Source of the DNA: Enhygromyxa salina
GTDB lineage: Bacteria > Myxococcota_A > Polyangia > Nannocystales > Nannocystaceae
NCBI RefSeq assembly: GCF_002994635.1
Contig: NZ_PVNL01000074.1
Location: 1-64,000, forward strand
DNA length: 64,000 nt
Direction: 5' to 3'
Positions within the stretch are counted from its first letter, which is position 1, and the number at the start of each line of letters is the position of its first letter. The notes under the pieces were generated by a model. The model had not been told where the DNA came from, ran no database searches, and saw nothing but the letters and a program-made list of their open reading frames with translations. Shown here in pieces: positions 17,706 through 27,362 of the stretch. Made by a program: the position numbers and the translations under genes.

Positions 17706-18268
17706 CGAACCCGACTCACCCAATCAAGCAGGCAACCGTGGCAGCGCTGATCTTGCTCGGCTGCCCCGCCACGGAGGTCGCGGACACAGGCACCGCCGCG
17801 TCCGAGTCCACGGGCGGGTCCGAGACCACCGACACGACCACGACGGACACGGACACAGAGACGGGCGAGCCGTGCACGGGCGAGACCTGCAGCTCGACCC
17901 TGACCTTGCGCTTCGCCCACGCGCTGCCCCTGCTCGACGGGCCGCATCGGTTTCGGATCGAGACCCCCGCCTACGAGCTGGTGTGCAGCGTCGAAGCTAA
18001 ATTAGAGGGCGACAAGTCCTGCTTCGGGTTCGCGTTCGCCGACCTGAGCTGGACCTCCGAGCTGGTCACCGTATCGCTGACCAACCCATTTTTCGACACC
18101 GAGAACAACCCCGAGGCCACGCCCTTCGACGCCATCACCGTCAGCGTCGAGCGAGGCGAGGAGGTGCTGTTCGAAGCCCAAGTTACGGTCGTCCCAGGTG
18201 ATGCGATGAAGCCCGACCCCTGCGGCCCGTCGTGCTGGCACGCCGTCGCCGACGCCATGATCGAGTGA
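17702..18268 (+). CDS. Small putative lipoprotein
   Basis: A 188-residue protein with a signal ending in LILLGC. A Thr/Ser/Glu/Asp-rich tether of about 45 residues leads to a compact domain of about 110 residues with four cysteines at its ends (CTGETC, CGPSCW) and a beta-sandwich-like pattern. No family is recognised. The ATG overlaps the stop of the ASST-type gene by 4 nt, so it is probably translated with it and may act with it at the surface. Confidence 0.7.
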   Translation: MTNPTHPIKQATVAALILLGCPATEVADTGTAASESTGGSETTDTTTTDTDTETGEPCTGETCSSTLTLRFAHALPLLDGPHRFRIETPAYELVCSVEAKLEGDKSCFGFAFADLSWTSELVTVSLTNPFFDTENNPEATPFDAITVSVERGEEVLFEAQVTVVPGDAMKPDPCGPSCWHAVADAMIE

Positions 18269-18274
18269 TCGGCC

Positions 18275-20443
18275 TCAGTCAGGCTTGCGGTAGGCCCGAA
18301 ACAGCCGCAGCTCGATCTGGTCGATCTCACCCAGGCCCGCGGCGAGGTTCTCGTCATACGGCCGAGACTCGAAGCGAGTCGCCGCGACCTCCTCGAGCAC
18401 GACGAAGCCCTCGATCGCGTGACAGATCGGCGCTTTGTCTTCGCCGACGTCCTTGTACGCAAAGCACGGGAGCCCCTCGTACCAATACAAACACTCCGGC
18501 GGATCCTCGAGCAGCGCCCGAACGTGCTCGGGCAGCTCTGGCTCGCCTGGCTTCGGCTGCAGGATCTCGACGACGTCGTAGCGCTCGCGCTGAACCCCAT
18601 TCTCGATCCAGGTCCCAACCCGAGCAAAGCGCGGCCCGGCGCTGATCCCCGTATATTCGATGACCGTGCATTGGTCCGGGATCTGCTCGCGGACCGAGTG
18701 CACGAATATCCACTCCTGGACATCGTTGAGCGCGACGTTGCGAATACCGTGAAGGTGGATCAGCGGCGACGCCAGCACATAAGCCAGCGCAGCGCCTCGG
18801 ACCAGCTGATAGCGACGGCCCGACAGCCACGACTTGCGCTCCCGCGCCCCGTCCAGCCAGCGCAGCCCGGCATCGGCCCCGCACGCGACCAGCAACATGT
18901 AGGGCACGATCAGGTGCAGGTGGTAGCGGGCCTGCATGTACATCGAGTCGGGGATCACGTAGGCGTGCGCGAACAAGAAGGCCAGCAGCCAGCCGACCAC
19001 GAACGCAAACAGCCGTCGCCGGCCCCGTCGCCACAGATCGATCGCCCCCCAGGCGGCCAGCAGCGTCAGCCCCGGCGGCGAGAACACCGGGTTGAGCAGG
19101 GCGTTGAGCCGCGGGTTGACGAGCACGTCGAACGCCGAGCTCACGGTGCGCAGGCTCATCCCTTCGTTGACCTGGTCGCCGAAACCCTCGAGCAGCTGCG
19201 GGACCCCGAGCCCAAAGGTCACGAGCAGGATCACCAAGAACGTCGCGACGGTGCGGGCTGGCGTGGCCTTTTGCTTGTCGGTACGCACGCCCTGGTCGAC
19301 GAACACCGTGGCCAGCAGCAGCGGGCAGTACAAGATGTTGAGCGGCCGCAGCTGGTAGACCACCGCGATCGGGAACCCGACCAGCGCGATCGCGATCCAG
19401 CCGCCGAGCTTCGACTTGCCGCGGGTGGCCTGATGGACCAGGGCGAAGGCCGTCGAGCTGATCGTGATCGACGCGATGAACCCGGCGTCGGCGTGAGAGA
19501 AGCGCAGGTGCAGGGGCAAGATCGCGACCACGAGCGCGGCCACGATCGCGGCGCGGTGATCGTCGAGCAGGTAGCGGACGTGGGCGAAGATCGCCAGCGG
19601 AGCGAGCAGCGAGAACGCGAGCTCGGTCCCGGTGATCGCGTCGCTGAGCCAGACCGGATCCGGGTGCAGCACGGCCAGCCCGGGCCCATGGAAGACCTTT
19701 CCGGCCGCGACCAACAGCCGCGTGTACGGCCACGGCGCGAGCGCGACCGCGGGCGACAGCAGCACCCGCAGCCCGGCGCCGAGCAAGATGATCCCGGGCA
19801 GCGCCCAGCGGTGCCAGCTCGGGGCCCCGCGCAGGGTGTCGATCGCCATCACGATCAACACGACGGCCACGAACATGAAGAACACCAGCCCGTCGCGCAG
19901 CCACAGCTCGACCGTCGACGTGAAGCGCATGTGATCGATCTCGAACCCAAACGGGTACTCGCGTGGCTCGCCCGCGTAGACCACGTTGGTGCCCCAGAAC
20001 GAGCCGTCGTCGTTGGCCGCGATCGCCTCGACGAGCTTGGCCACGGCCGCCTCGCTGCCCGGCGGCTGATCGAGGACTTTCAGGGCGAAGCCGGTCAGCG
20101 CCCGAGAATTTGGCGGCGCGTGGTCGAGGTGGTCGAGGGTCAACAGCGCGTAGCTGCGCTGGGACTCGAGCTCGGGGCCCTCGATCCACACGCTGATCGT
20201 CCCGACGTTGATGCTGAACGAGTGCAGTCGCCACCCCGGGGTCAGCTCGTCACCGGCCGTGTGGGGCTGGAACAGCGCGGTGATCTCTGCCTCGCGGCCG
20301 GGCACGATCACCGGGCGGGTGTCGGCGGACGAGCCCGCGGGCGCAGCCGCCGAGACGCGGGGGAACAGCACGCACGAAAGCGCGATCGCAAGCGCCAACA
20401 AGCCCCAGAGGCGACGTGGCGAGGGGTGCGGGCGAGGGCGCAC
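18275..20443 (-). CDS. Large polytopic membrane protein, GT-C glycosyltransferase-like
   Basis: About 722 residues. A signal/anchor is followed by an extracytoplasmic domain of about 150 residues, then roughly ten hydrophobic helices and a C-terminal soluble domain of about 150 residues. The layout resembles GT-C or dolichyl-phosphate-mannose protein mannosyltransferase-like proteins, although no DD/DE motif could be placed with certainty. GTG 20443 is preferred to the ATG at 20458 because TATGCT ends exactly 6 nt before the GTG, the spacing seen for other genes here. The gene is convergent with the small lipoprotein (6 nt apart). Confidence 0.7.
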   Translation of the reverse strand: MRPRPHPSPRRLWGLLALAIALSCVLFPRVSAAAPAGSSADTRPVIVPGREAEITALFQPHTAGDELTPGWRLHSFSINVGTISVWIEGPELESQRSYALLTLDHLDHAPPNSRALTGFALKVLDQPPGSEAAVAKLVEAIAANDDGSFWGTNVVYAGEPREYPFGFEIDHMRFTSTVELWLRDGLVFFMFVAVVLIVMAIDTLRGAPSWHRWALPGIILLGAGLRVLLSPAVALAPWPYTRLLVAAGKVFHGPGLAVLHPDPVWLSDAITGTELAFSLLAPLAIFAHVRYLLDDHRAAIVAALVVAILPLHLRFSHADAGFIASITISSTAFALVHQATRGKSKLGGWIAIALVGFPIAVVYQLRPLNILYCPLLLATVFVDQGVRTDKQKATPARTVATFLVILLVTFGLGVPQLLEGFGDQVNEGMSLRTVSSAFDVLVNPRLNALLNPVFSPPGLTLLAAWGAIDLWRRGRRRLFAFVVGWLLAFLFAHAYVIPDSMYMQARYHLHLIVPYMLLVACGADAGLRWLDGARERKSWLSGRRYQLVRGAALAYVLASPLIHLHGIRNVALNDVQEWIFVHSVREQIPDQCTVIEYTGISAGPRFARVGTWIENGVQRERYDVVEILQPKPGEPELPEHVRALLEDPPECLYWYEGLPCFAYKDVGEDKAPICHAIEGFVVLEEVAATRFESRPYDENLAAGLGEIDQIELRLFRAYRKPD

Positions 20444-20449
20444 GCGCGG

Positions 20450-20455
20450 AGCATA
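20450..20455 (-). promoter_or_regulatory. TATGCT -10-like element
   Basis: This hexamer ends 6 nt before GTG 20443 and overlaps the alternative ATG at 20458. It argues for the shorter start of the large membrane protein. Confidence 0.4.
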
Positions 20456-20505
20456 CAAGTGTTCGCGGCGAAACTGGGCTGATCTGGCGTTACACTGGCG
20501 CGGTC

Positions 20506-22521
20506 GTGCAGGTTCTCGCGCTCGCGCAGCCTCGGTCTTCGCGCCCCTCGTTGGGGTGGTTGGTCGTGCTCGCGGTCATGCTGGCGCTCGCTCCGAGGCT
20601 CGCGCGGGCCGGAGATCCCAGCTGCTCGGCGGCGGTCGAGCAATGGGTGCGAGGCTGCGCCGAGTCCACGGGCCATCCGATGTCGCCGCTCAGCTGCCCG
20701 CCCGGCATGCTGATCGTCAGCGCGGCATCCGGCGACGCGACCGAGCTACGCGTGGAGGTGCGCAGACCTGCAGGTCGCGCGATGGTCACGATCGACGACC
20801 TCGGGCTCTCGCCGATCGGCGAATTTCCGCGCTGGGCCGAGACCCCACCCGAGCTGCAAGCTGCGTTCGCGGCCGTTGTCGAGTGCGCGCGCTCGAGCCC
20901 GGTGCCGACGTTGGCGAGCGGGCCTCCGCGACCCCGGCATGCCCCGGTGGCGCCCGCTGTTCGCTCGCAGGTTGACGCCAACGCTGCTCATGCGCGTGAC
21001 GTTCAGGCGACCGTCGCCGAGCCCCCGACGACTCCGATCGCGTGGCTGGGGCTGGCGGGGCTGTTGGTGTTCGTCGGCGTCGCGTGGCGGGCTGGGCTGC
21101 CGGTTCGGGCGAAAGAGGGCGCGCTGGCGGTGGTCGTGGCGTTGGGCTGCGCCGGGCTGCAGTCGCTGCTGCCGTGGTCGTTCTTTCTGCAGAATGGGCA
21201 CGGGCCGCAGTGGGTCGAGTACGCGCTGCGAGGCCACGAGGGCCTGGCCGAGTACGGACCTGGGTATCCCGAGCTGCTCGCGGCTGTGGTCCGGCTTGGG
21301 CCTGGCGATCCCGAGTGGGTGCTCGCGTGGGCGTACCTCGGACTTGGGGTGGTGGTGTCGCTCTCGGTCTACGTTGCCGCGCGGGGGATCGGCGCTCGAA
21401 TCGAGCTCGCCCTGGCGCTGCTGGTGATCGTCGCGCTCGATCCGACCCTCGTTCGGCTGATCCGCAGCGCCAGCTATCACGTTCCGATCATCTCGCTGCA
21501 GGCGATCGCGGCGGCGTTGCTCGTGCTCGCGGCTCGGCGACGCGGTGTGCGGGCGCCCGTGTTCGTGATCGCGACATTCGGGGCCGGACTGCTGATCGCC
21601 CAGGCTGCGCGCGTGCACCCAGTCGGCTGGCTCGCGGCGTCGGTTCTGCCAACTGTGATCATGTTCGTCCCCGGCCACACCCGGACCCGCGTTGGCCAGA
21701 CCATGCTGGCGACGACGGTGATCGCAGCGGTCGTCGCGGGGACCTCGCTGGCCGAGCTCCTGCGACCGTTGAACACCCCGCTGGGCCGCGGCGCCGTGGA
21801 CTTCGAGCAGCTGGTGTGGACACTCGGGGTCGGCGTGGTCGCGGTCGCGGTCGCGGTGGTCATGATCCTGCGCCGGCCGACGGCGCGGGCACGAGCGCTG
21901 CTGATCGCGGGGCTGCTCGGCGCGATGCTGGTGTTCGCCGTGCGCCTCAACCCGGTCGCCGTCGACGCTTCCCGCTACCAGGCCGGCTACTTCATGTGCT
22001 TCGCCCCGGTGTTTGGGCTGGGTCTCGCCAGCTTGATCGCGCGCGTGGCCCCCGGCCGCCGTCGCCAGCGGATCGCGGCCGCGCTCGTGCTCGGCGTCGC
22101 GGTGATCGGGTCAATCGCGACGGCGGCCGATCGAGTCAGCCCCGCGACGGATGCCCGCGAGTCGACCTGGGCGCTCGACTGGCGCGCGCGCGACTGGGAG
22201 GTCTCGCGGGTCATCTACATTGGCGAGGCGGGCACCAGCGCGGTCGCGCTGCCGCTTCACGCTCGCGACGCGGTGGTCGGCACGGGCATGCGCGGCGAGG
22301 ACGTCGCGGCGTTCTACCTGGGCGAGCCAGTGCTCTACTACCGATCTTCCCTGTGCAGCGCCGCAGGTCGCGAGGCCTGCCGCGCCCTCGAGTCGCGGCT
22401 GCAGCTCGGCGACGAAGCGCTGCTCGAGCGCGAGCTCCCGGCGATCAGCAGCCAACCGTGGCACCCGATCGAGGCGGACACCGTCCGTGTGGGCCTGTTC
22501 TTGGCGCGACCCCGCTACTGA
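20506..22521 (+). CDS. Large polytopic membrane protein with N-terminal exported domain
   Basis: About 671 residues from GTG 20506 (TACACT ends 9 nt upstream). A signal peptide (ending ARLARAGD) is followed by a secreted domain of about 150 residues with several cysteines, then about ten transmembrane helices and a C-terminal soluble tail containing an SSLCSAAGREAC motif. Helix order and the extracytoplasmic loop (NGHGPQWVEYALRGHEG) suggest a GT-C-type fold, but I recognise no family. It is divergent from the large membrane gene on its left; the two share a 62-nt promoter region. Confidence 0.7.
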   Translation: MQVLALAQPRSSRPSLGWLVVLAVMLALAPRLARAGDPSCSAAVEQWVRGCAESTGHPMSPLSCPPGMLIVSAASGDATELRVEVRRPAGRAMVTIDDLGLSPIGEFPRWAETPPELQAAFAAVVECARSSPVPTLASGPPRPRHAPVAPAVRSQVDANAAHARDVQATVAEPPTTPIAWLGLAGLLVFVGVAWRAGLPVRAKEGALAVVVALGCAGLQSLLPWSFFLQNGHGPQWVEYALRGHEGLAEYGPGYPELLAAVVRLGPGDPEWVLAWAYLGLGVVVSLSVYVAARGIGARIELALALLVIVALDPTLVRLIRSASYHVPIISLQAIAAALLVLAARRRGVRAPVFVIATFGAGLLIAQAARVHPVGWLAASVLPTVIMFVPGHTRTRVGQTMLATTVIAAVVAGTSLAELLRPLNTPLGRGAVDFEQLVWTLGVGVVAVAVAVVMILRRPTARARALLIAGLLGAMLVFAVRLNPVAVDASRYQAGYFMCFAPVFGLGLASLIARVAPGRRRQRIAAALVLGVAVIGSIATAADRVSPATDARESTWALDWRARDWEVSRVIYIGEAGTSAVALPLHARDAVVGTGMRGEDVAAFYLGEPVLYYRSSLCSAAGREACRALESRLQLGDEALLERELPAISSQPWHPIEADTVRVGLFLARPRY

Positions 22522-22525
22522 GCGA

Positions 22526-24421
22526 TCACTCGTGCGGGTACACCAGCGGCAGCGCAGGGATCGGGACCACCGCTCGATCACCGCGCTTGGGCACCTGCCA
22601 GCGTCGCAGCCCCTGGGGTGTCGAGATCAAGAATAGGTAGCGAGGATCGTCGAGCGAGGCGGGGAACCCAAACGTCACCCGAGTCGGATAACCCTCGACG
22701 TCTGCGTTGATCTGGACCGACAACCCGGGGATCTCGAACGCGGTCCCAGCGGGCAGCGTCCGCCCATCACGGCGAAAGAACAGCTCGGCGCCGCTTCGCA
22801 ACCAGCCACCTTGCACCGCCGAGAGCTCGAGGCTGCGCTTGCCAGTCCGCCGCGCGATGATCGGAAACTCGGCCATCGCCAGCGACCGCCAGCTGCGTGG
22901 GGTTGGCTGACCGCGGGCGTTGAGCAGGTAGTGACCATGCAGCGCGACGGTCTGGCTGATCGCATTGAGCACGATCACGTCGCGCCCGCCAAACTCGGCC
23001 GCCGGAACGTCGCCACGATCGAACGCGGCCTCGATCGTGCGGTTCATGTTGGTGAGCCCGGCCAGGTAGACCCGACTCCACTGCAGCTCGGAGACGGTGT
23101 GCCCGTACACCAGCGCCGCCGTCAGCGGGACACAGCAGATGCTGGCGACGCGGTACGGACGGGCACCCGTGAGCGCGCGGATCGTTGCCACACCCATCGC
23201 GGCGACCAAGGCACACGCGCCCAGCTGCGCGGGGATCAGCAGCCGCGAGTGCGCGGGCGCGACACTCAGCGGCACCAGCCCCAGCACGGCGCCAGCCGTC
23301 AACCATCGCAGCGCCCGCCGCTCGTCGTCGTGCAGGTGGTGACGCAGCAGCCAGACCACCAGCGCGGCGAGCACGAGCAAGACTCCACACACGATCAAGT
23401 GGGCGCGCTCGTACCCGGCGTGGTTCGCCGTCGCGCCCGGATCCCCGAGCAGATCCCACACGAACCAGCTGGTTCCGAATCGGCGAACCAGATCCCCCGT
23501 GTCCGCGGGGAGCGACCAGAACGCGGCGGTCAGCAGCCTCGGCACGCGCGTCGTCGCGAGCTCCAGCCAGGCGATCGGTGCGGTGAAGGGATCGACGTAG
23601 ACCGCCGACCCCGAGCTGCCGTAGCCGAGCGCCCGGTGCGAGATCAGCCACACCAGCGTCGGCGCCAGCGCGGGCAGGCACGCCAGCGCGCGCGCGCGAA
23701 CCGAAGCCGCGGGCGCGCCGAGCAGCTCGTAAGCCAGCAAGTAGGCCACGCAGGCCAGCCCGTACTCGCCGGCCGCCAGGCTCAGACAGACCAGCGCGAC
23801 CTCGGCCGCGATCGAGCCGCGTCGTCGCAGCGGCGAGCGCTCGAGCGTTCGCCAGCCGACGTGGACCCACACCGCCAGGCACCCAAACGTCGCGCTGACC
23901 AACACGCAGCGGTTGGCGAGCCACGCGACCGGCGTGGCGACCCCAGCCTCGCAGCCCAGCAACACCAGCGCGAGCACGGCGATCCAAGCCGGCAAGATCC
24001 GACCCAGAGCCAGGCCCGCCGCGACCACCAGCGCCACCAGCCACGCCAGCGAATGCAGGTGCCATGCCCACGCCGCGTTCGGCCGATCGAAGGGCACCAG
24101 CGCGTGGTCCAAGCTCAGCAGCGCGCTCGACAGCGGACGCAGCACGGTGCCGTGCAGGCCCGGCTCGGTCCACCATGGCACCGTCCCCGCCTCGACGTGG
24201 GCCGCGAGCAGCTGCGGGTCGTCACGAAAGAACGCATACAGATCAAAGGGCACGTAACCCTGACCCGGATACAGCCCGACGAGCATGCCGTGCTGCGCAA
24301 AGTCGTCGCTCATGAGCCCGACATCGAGGGCCTGATGACGAGCGAGCGCCGCCAGCAAGCCGATCCCGATCAGGACCGTCAACCAGCGCCAGCCGCCGGT
24401 CCAGCGAGGATCTGCATGCAC
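22526..24421 (-). CDS. Large polytopic membrane protein, possible GT-C glycosyltransferase
   Basis: 631 residues, GTG start. After the first helix an extracytoplasmic segment carries LMSDDFAQHG, resembling the DD/DE-containing first loop of GT-C glycosyltransferases. About ten further helices follow, then a C-terminal domain of about 170 residues. A role in envelope glycan or lipid glycosylation is an inference from the fold. It is convergent (4 nt) with the preceding membrane gene. Together with its two left neighbours it makes a block of three giant membrane proteins in alternating orientation. Confidence 0.7.
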   Translation of the reverse strand: MHADPRWTGGWRWLTVLIGIGLLAALARHQALDVGLMSDDFAQHGMLVGLYPGQGYVPFDLYAFFRDDPQLLAAHVEAGTVPWWTEPGLHGTVLRPLSSALLSLDHALVPFDRPNAAWAWHLHSLAWLVALVVAAGLALGRILPAWIAVLALVLLGCEAGVATPVAWLANRCVLVSATFGCLAVWVHVGWRTLERSPLRRRGSIAAEVALVCLSLAAGEYGLACVAYLLAYELLGAPAASVRARALACLPALAPTLVWLISHRALGYGSSGSAVYVDPFTAPIAWLELATTRVPRLLTAAFWSLPADTGDLVRRFGTSWFVWDLLGDPGATANHAGYERAHLIVCGVLLVLAALVVWLLRHHLHDDERRALRWLTAGAVLGLVPLSVAPAHSRLLIPAQLGACALVAAMGVATIRALTGARPYRVASICCVPLTAALVYGHTVSELQWSRVYLAGLTNMNRTIEAAFDRGDVPAAEFGGRDVIVLNAISQTVALHGHYLLNARGQPTPRSWRSLAMAEFPIIARRTGKRSLELSAVQGGWLRSGAELFFRRDGRTLPAGTAFEIPGLSVQINADVEGYPTRVTFGFPASLDDPRYLFLISTPQGLRRWQVPKRGDRAVVPIPALPLVYPHE

Positions 24422-24515
24422 GAGCGAGGAGCTTCGCCCGCCCGGGTCCGACCTTCAAGTTCCGCTGCGCGCGGACCTGCTTGACAGCCGCGAAGTGGCC
24501 GGCGACACCCAAGAG

Positions 24516-25913
24516 ATGGCGGACGAACGACGCGGTGAGTGGGGCTCTCGGGTTGGGTTCATCCTCGCGGCCGCGGGCTCGGCGGTCGGGCTCGGCAATG
24601 TATGGAAGTTCCCCTACATCACCGGGGAGAACGGCGGCGGCCTGTTCGTGCTGATCTATCTGGTCTGCATCTTGGCCGTCGGGCTGCCGATCATGATCGC
24701 CGAGGTCATGCTCGGGCGCATGAGCCAGCGCTCGCCGGTCAGCGCGTTCAAGCAGCTCGCCGGTGACAAGTCGCTGTGGCGAGGGGTCGGCTGGATCGGC
24801 GTCCTCGCCGGCTTCGTGATCCTGTCCTACTACAGCGTCGTCGCCGGCTGGGCCCTCGAGTACACCGTGTTCTCGGCCTCGGGCGCGATCGAGGGCGCGG
24901 ACCCGGCCGCGCTCACGCAGCGGTTTGGCCAGGTCGCGGGCAACGGGAGCGGCGCGATCTTGTGGCACGTCGCGTTCATGGCCATCACCATTGCGATCGT
25001 GATCGGCGGCGTGCAAAAGGGCGTCGAGATCGCCGCGCGCGTGCTGATGCCGCTGCTGCTGCTCATGTTCATCGCGCTGCTGATCTTCGCCAGCCAGCTC
25101 GAAGGCTTTGGCGAGGGGGCGTCGTTCGTGTTTGGTCTGCACACCGACAACTTCGGCCCCGGCAGCGTGCTCGAGGCCCTGGGCCACAGCTTCTTCACGC
25201 TCAGCGTCGGCATGGGCGCGATGCTGACCTACGGCTCGTACCTCAAGAAGGACGACGACATCGTGGTCGCCTCGGTTGCGATCACCGTGATCGACACCCT
25301 CGTCGCGCTGATGGCCTGCCTGGTGTTGTTCCCGATCACCTTCACCTACGGCATGGAGCCCGCGGCAGGTCCCAGCCTGGTGTTCCAGAACATCCCGATC
25401 GCCCTCGCCCAGCTGCCCGGCAGCACGATCTGGGCGGTCACCTTCTTCTTGTTGTTGGTGTTCGCGGCGTTGACCTCGGCGATCTCGCTGCTCGAGGTCA
25501 CCGCGTCGTACTTCATCGACGAGCTAGGCTGGTCGCGCAGCGTCGCGGTGCCGGTTACTGGTGGTGCGATCATCTTGCTGGGGATCCCGTCCGCGCTCGC
25601 GGCCTCGAGTCATACCTTTGGCGCGGGCATGGAGGCGGCGATCGGCATGAACTGGTTTGATCTGTTCGACTATGTGTCGAGCAACTGGATGCTGCCGCTG
25701 TGTGGGCTGGGGATCTCGCTGTTCGCGGCCTGGCGGGTCGGCGAGCAGGCTCGGCGTGTGCAGTTCGCGGCTGGGTCGACGCTTGGGAAGATCGAGGGGC
25801 TGTATGTCGCGTGGCTGCAGGTGCTGCGGTTTGTCGTGCCGATTGCGATTGTGTTGATCATGCTGCACGCCCTGAAGGTGTTCGAGCTGCTCGGGCTGAC
25901 TGGGGCTACCTAG
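24516..25913 (+). CDS. Sodium-dependent neurotransmitter:sodium symporter (NSS/SNF family) transporter
   Basis: A 465-residue LeuT-fold transporter. The family signature in TM1 is unmistakable: RGEWGSRVGFILAAAGSAVG then LGNVWKFPYITGENGGG. About eleven to twelve helices follow, matching prokaryotic NSS proteins. It imports amino acids or related amines with Na+. ATG 24516 gives the usual short N-terminus (MADERRGEWGSR); GTG 24495 would add seven residues. It is divergent from the membrane protein on its left and convergent with the cytidine deaminase on its right. The substrate is not readable. Confidence 0.93.
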   Translation: MADERRGEWGSRVGFILAAAGSAVGLGNVWKFPYITGENGGGLFVLIYLVCILAVGLPIMIAEVMLGRMSQRSPVSAFKQLAGDKSLWRGVGWIGVLAGFVILSYYSVVAGWALEYTVFSASGAIEGADPAALTQRFGQVAGNGSGAILWHVAFMAITIAIVIGGVQKGVEIAARVLMPLLLLMFIALLIFASQLEGFGEGASFVFGLHTDNFGPGSVLEALGHSFFTLSVGMGAMLTYGSYLKKDDDIVVASVAITVIDTLVALMACLVLFPITFTYGMEPAAGPSLVFQNIPIALAQLPGSTIWAVTFFLLLVFAALTSAISLLEVTASYFIDELGWSRSVAVPVTGGAIILLGIPSALAASSHTFGAGMEAAIGMNWFDLFDYVSSNWMLPLCGLGISLFAAWRVGEQARRVQFAAGSTLGKIEGLYVAWLQVLRFVVPIAIVLIMLHALKVFELLGLTGAT

Positions 25914-25920
25914 TAGCGCG

Positions 25921-26874
25921 CTAGGCCACCACCACCGCGCGAGCGAGCGCGACGCTGCACGTCGCGGCCGGGGCCACGCTCGCCAAGATCTGCCGGGCCC
26001 CGTCGAGCTGCGAGAGCGGACTCCCCTCGACCTCGACGAGCACCGCGCGAACAATCGACCCCAACATGTCGCTGCCCCGACCACCCTGACCACCCCGACC
26101 ACCCCGACCACCATGATGCGCAGAGATCAGCGCCGCCTGCATCGGCGCGAGCGTGGGGTTGTACGCAACCGACTCCGCGACCGCGCCCACAAACCGCTGA
26201 CCACCCACGGTCTCGAGCGCCACGCCCGAGCGAGCGCCAGTGTAGGGCGCGCTGCTGCGATTCGCGGCGGCCAGCGCCAGCGCCGTGAGCTCGGCGTGCT
26301 CGCTGTGCTCGACCGGTTCGACCAGCTGCAACCCATGGGGCCCCGACCGCAGCAGCTGCGGCGCCCTGCCGAGCTGGGTGGGCCCAAACGCCGAGGGCAG
26401 CAGCGACTCGATCGGCGTCGGCGGGTGGTCGGCCTCGCTTGCGAGCAACAGCTGCGGACGCGGCTCGGGCAGCTCGAACATGAACTGTCGGCAGAACCCA
26501 CACGGCGCGGCCGAGGTCGCGATCAGCCGCAGCCCTGTCTCCTCGTGGGCCCACGCGTGGGCGATCGCCGACTGCTCGGCGTGGATCGTCTGCGACAGCG
26601 GCAGCCCTCGAAATTCGATGTTGGCGCCCAGGTACAGCCGCCCCGACTCGCCGAGCGCGGCCGCGCCGACCTCGAAGCTCGACAGCGGCGCCCGAGCCCA
26701 GCGACGAGCCCACTCGAGGCACGCGAGGATCAGCGCGTTTTGATCGAGTCCTGTCTCGATCTCGAGCGCCGCGAGCTCGGCCGCCTCGACCACCGCCGCG
26801 CTACCCGGGCCAACCAGTCGCGCGTCGAGGCGCTCGACGGTCGGCGTGCGGGGCAGCCCTGGGTGGATCGGCAC
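25921..26874 (-). CDS. cdd: Cytidine deaminase, two-domain (E. coli-type)
   Basis: A 317-residue zinc cytidine deaminase converting cytidine/deoxycytidine to uridine/deoxyuridine. The catalytic domain has TIHAEQSA (about residues 95-102) and APCGFCRQFMFE (about 122-133), the Zn ligands and catalytic Glu. The second, degenerate CDA domain (SEHAELTALALAAANRS, APYTGARSGVAL) matches the two-domain layout of the E. coli enzyme. A Gly/Arg-rich insertion (GGRGGRGGQGG) encoded by 9-bp repeats interrupts the C-terminal domain, in a probable surface loop. GTG 26874 is chosen because TACCAT ends 6 nt upstream. Confidence 0.88.
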   Translation of the reverse strand: MPIHPGLPRTPTVERLDARLVGPGSAAVVEAAELAALEIETGLDQNALILACLEWARRWARAPLSSFEVGAAALGESGRLYLGANIEFRGLPLSQTIHAEQSAIAHAWAHEETGLRLIATSAAPCGFCRQFMFELPEPRPQLLLASEADHPPTPIESLLPSAFGPTQLGRAPQLLRSGPHGLQLVEPVEHSEHAELTALALAAANRSSAPYTGARSGVALETVGGQRFVGAVAESVAYNPTLAPMQAALISAHHGGRGGRGGQGGRGSDMLGSIVRAVLVEVEGSPLSQLDGARQILASVAPAATCSVALARAVVVA

Positions 26875-26880
26875 GCTGCG

Positions 26881-26886
26881 ATGGTA
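26881..26886 (-). promoter_or_regulatory. TACCAT -10-like element of the cytidine deaminase gene
   Basis: It ends 6 nt before GTG 26874 on the minus strand. The same hexamer precedes the dipeptidase-like gene at 40753. It supports the GTG start. Confidence 0.4.
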
Positions 26887-26888
26887 GC

Positions 26889-27305
26889 TCAATCGTCGCG
26901 CCCACGCGCGAGCGCGACGGCGAGCCGCGCGAAGCCTGGCGCGGACACCAGCGCCGCGACCTGGGCGAGCCCCCGCAGCAGGTCCGACTCCACGTCGAGC
27001 CAGACCGGCAACATCAGCGCGCCCGCGCCCGCGAACGCCAGAGCAAGCCCGCCGACCAGCGCGCGGGCAGTGAATGGCTGACCGAACGACAGCCACACGC
27101 CCACGCCCGCGCCGATCGGCCACACGATCATGGTCATGCGCATCAGCGCGTCGATCCGCTCGAGCCCCGCCGGGACCACCAGCGCGACCACGCCCGCGCC
27201 GAGCATCAACGCCAAGATTCCGACAAGCACACCCGCCGCCCAGTCCAACACGACCGAGATCATCGGCTTGCGGCGGCGGCCGGGTCGGTAGTCAGCCTTG
27301 GTCAT
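26889..27305 (-). CDS. Small integral membrane protein, unknown function
   Basis: A 138-residue protein with a basic N-terminus (MTKADYRPGRRRKP) and about four hydrophobic helices. No family motif is visible. It lies 14 nt upstream of the cytidine deaminase on the same strand. The -10 element of that gene sits in the gap, so the two may be transcribed separately. Confidence 0.65.
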   Translation of the reverse strand: MTKADYRPGRRRKPMISVVLDWAAGVLVGILALMLGAGVVALVVPAGLERIDALMRMTMIVWPIGAGVGVWLSFGQPFTARALVGGLALAFAGAGALMLPVWLDVESDLLRGLAQVAALVSAPGFARLAVALARGRDD

Positions 27306-27362
27306 CGTCGCATCGTGCCACTTTGGGCACATGTTCGCTCACCGAGTCGTCGAGCGAAGTCG

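Noticed and set aside
18419..20482. 687-codon plus-strand frame opposite the large membrane protein
   Set aside because: Arg/Gln/Asp-rich antisense shadow; the minus-strand frame has proper membrane helices and a promoter-like hexamer.
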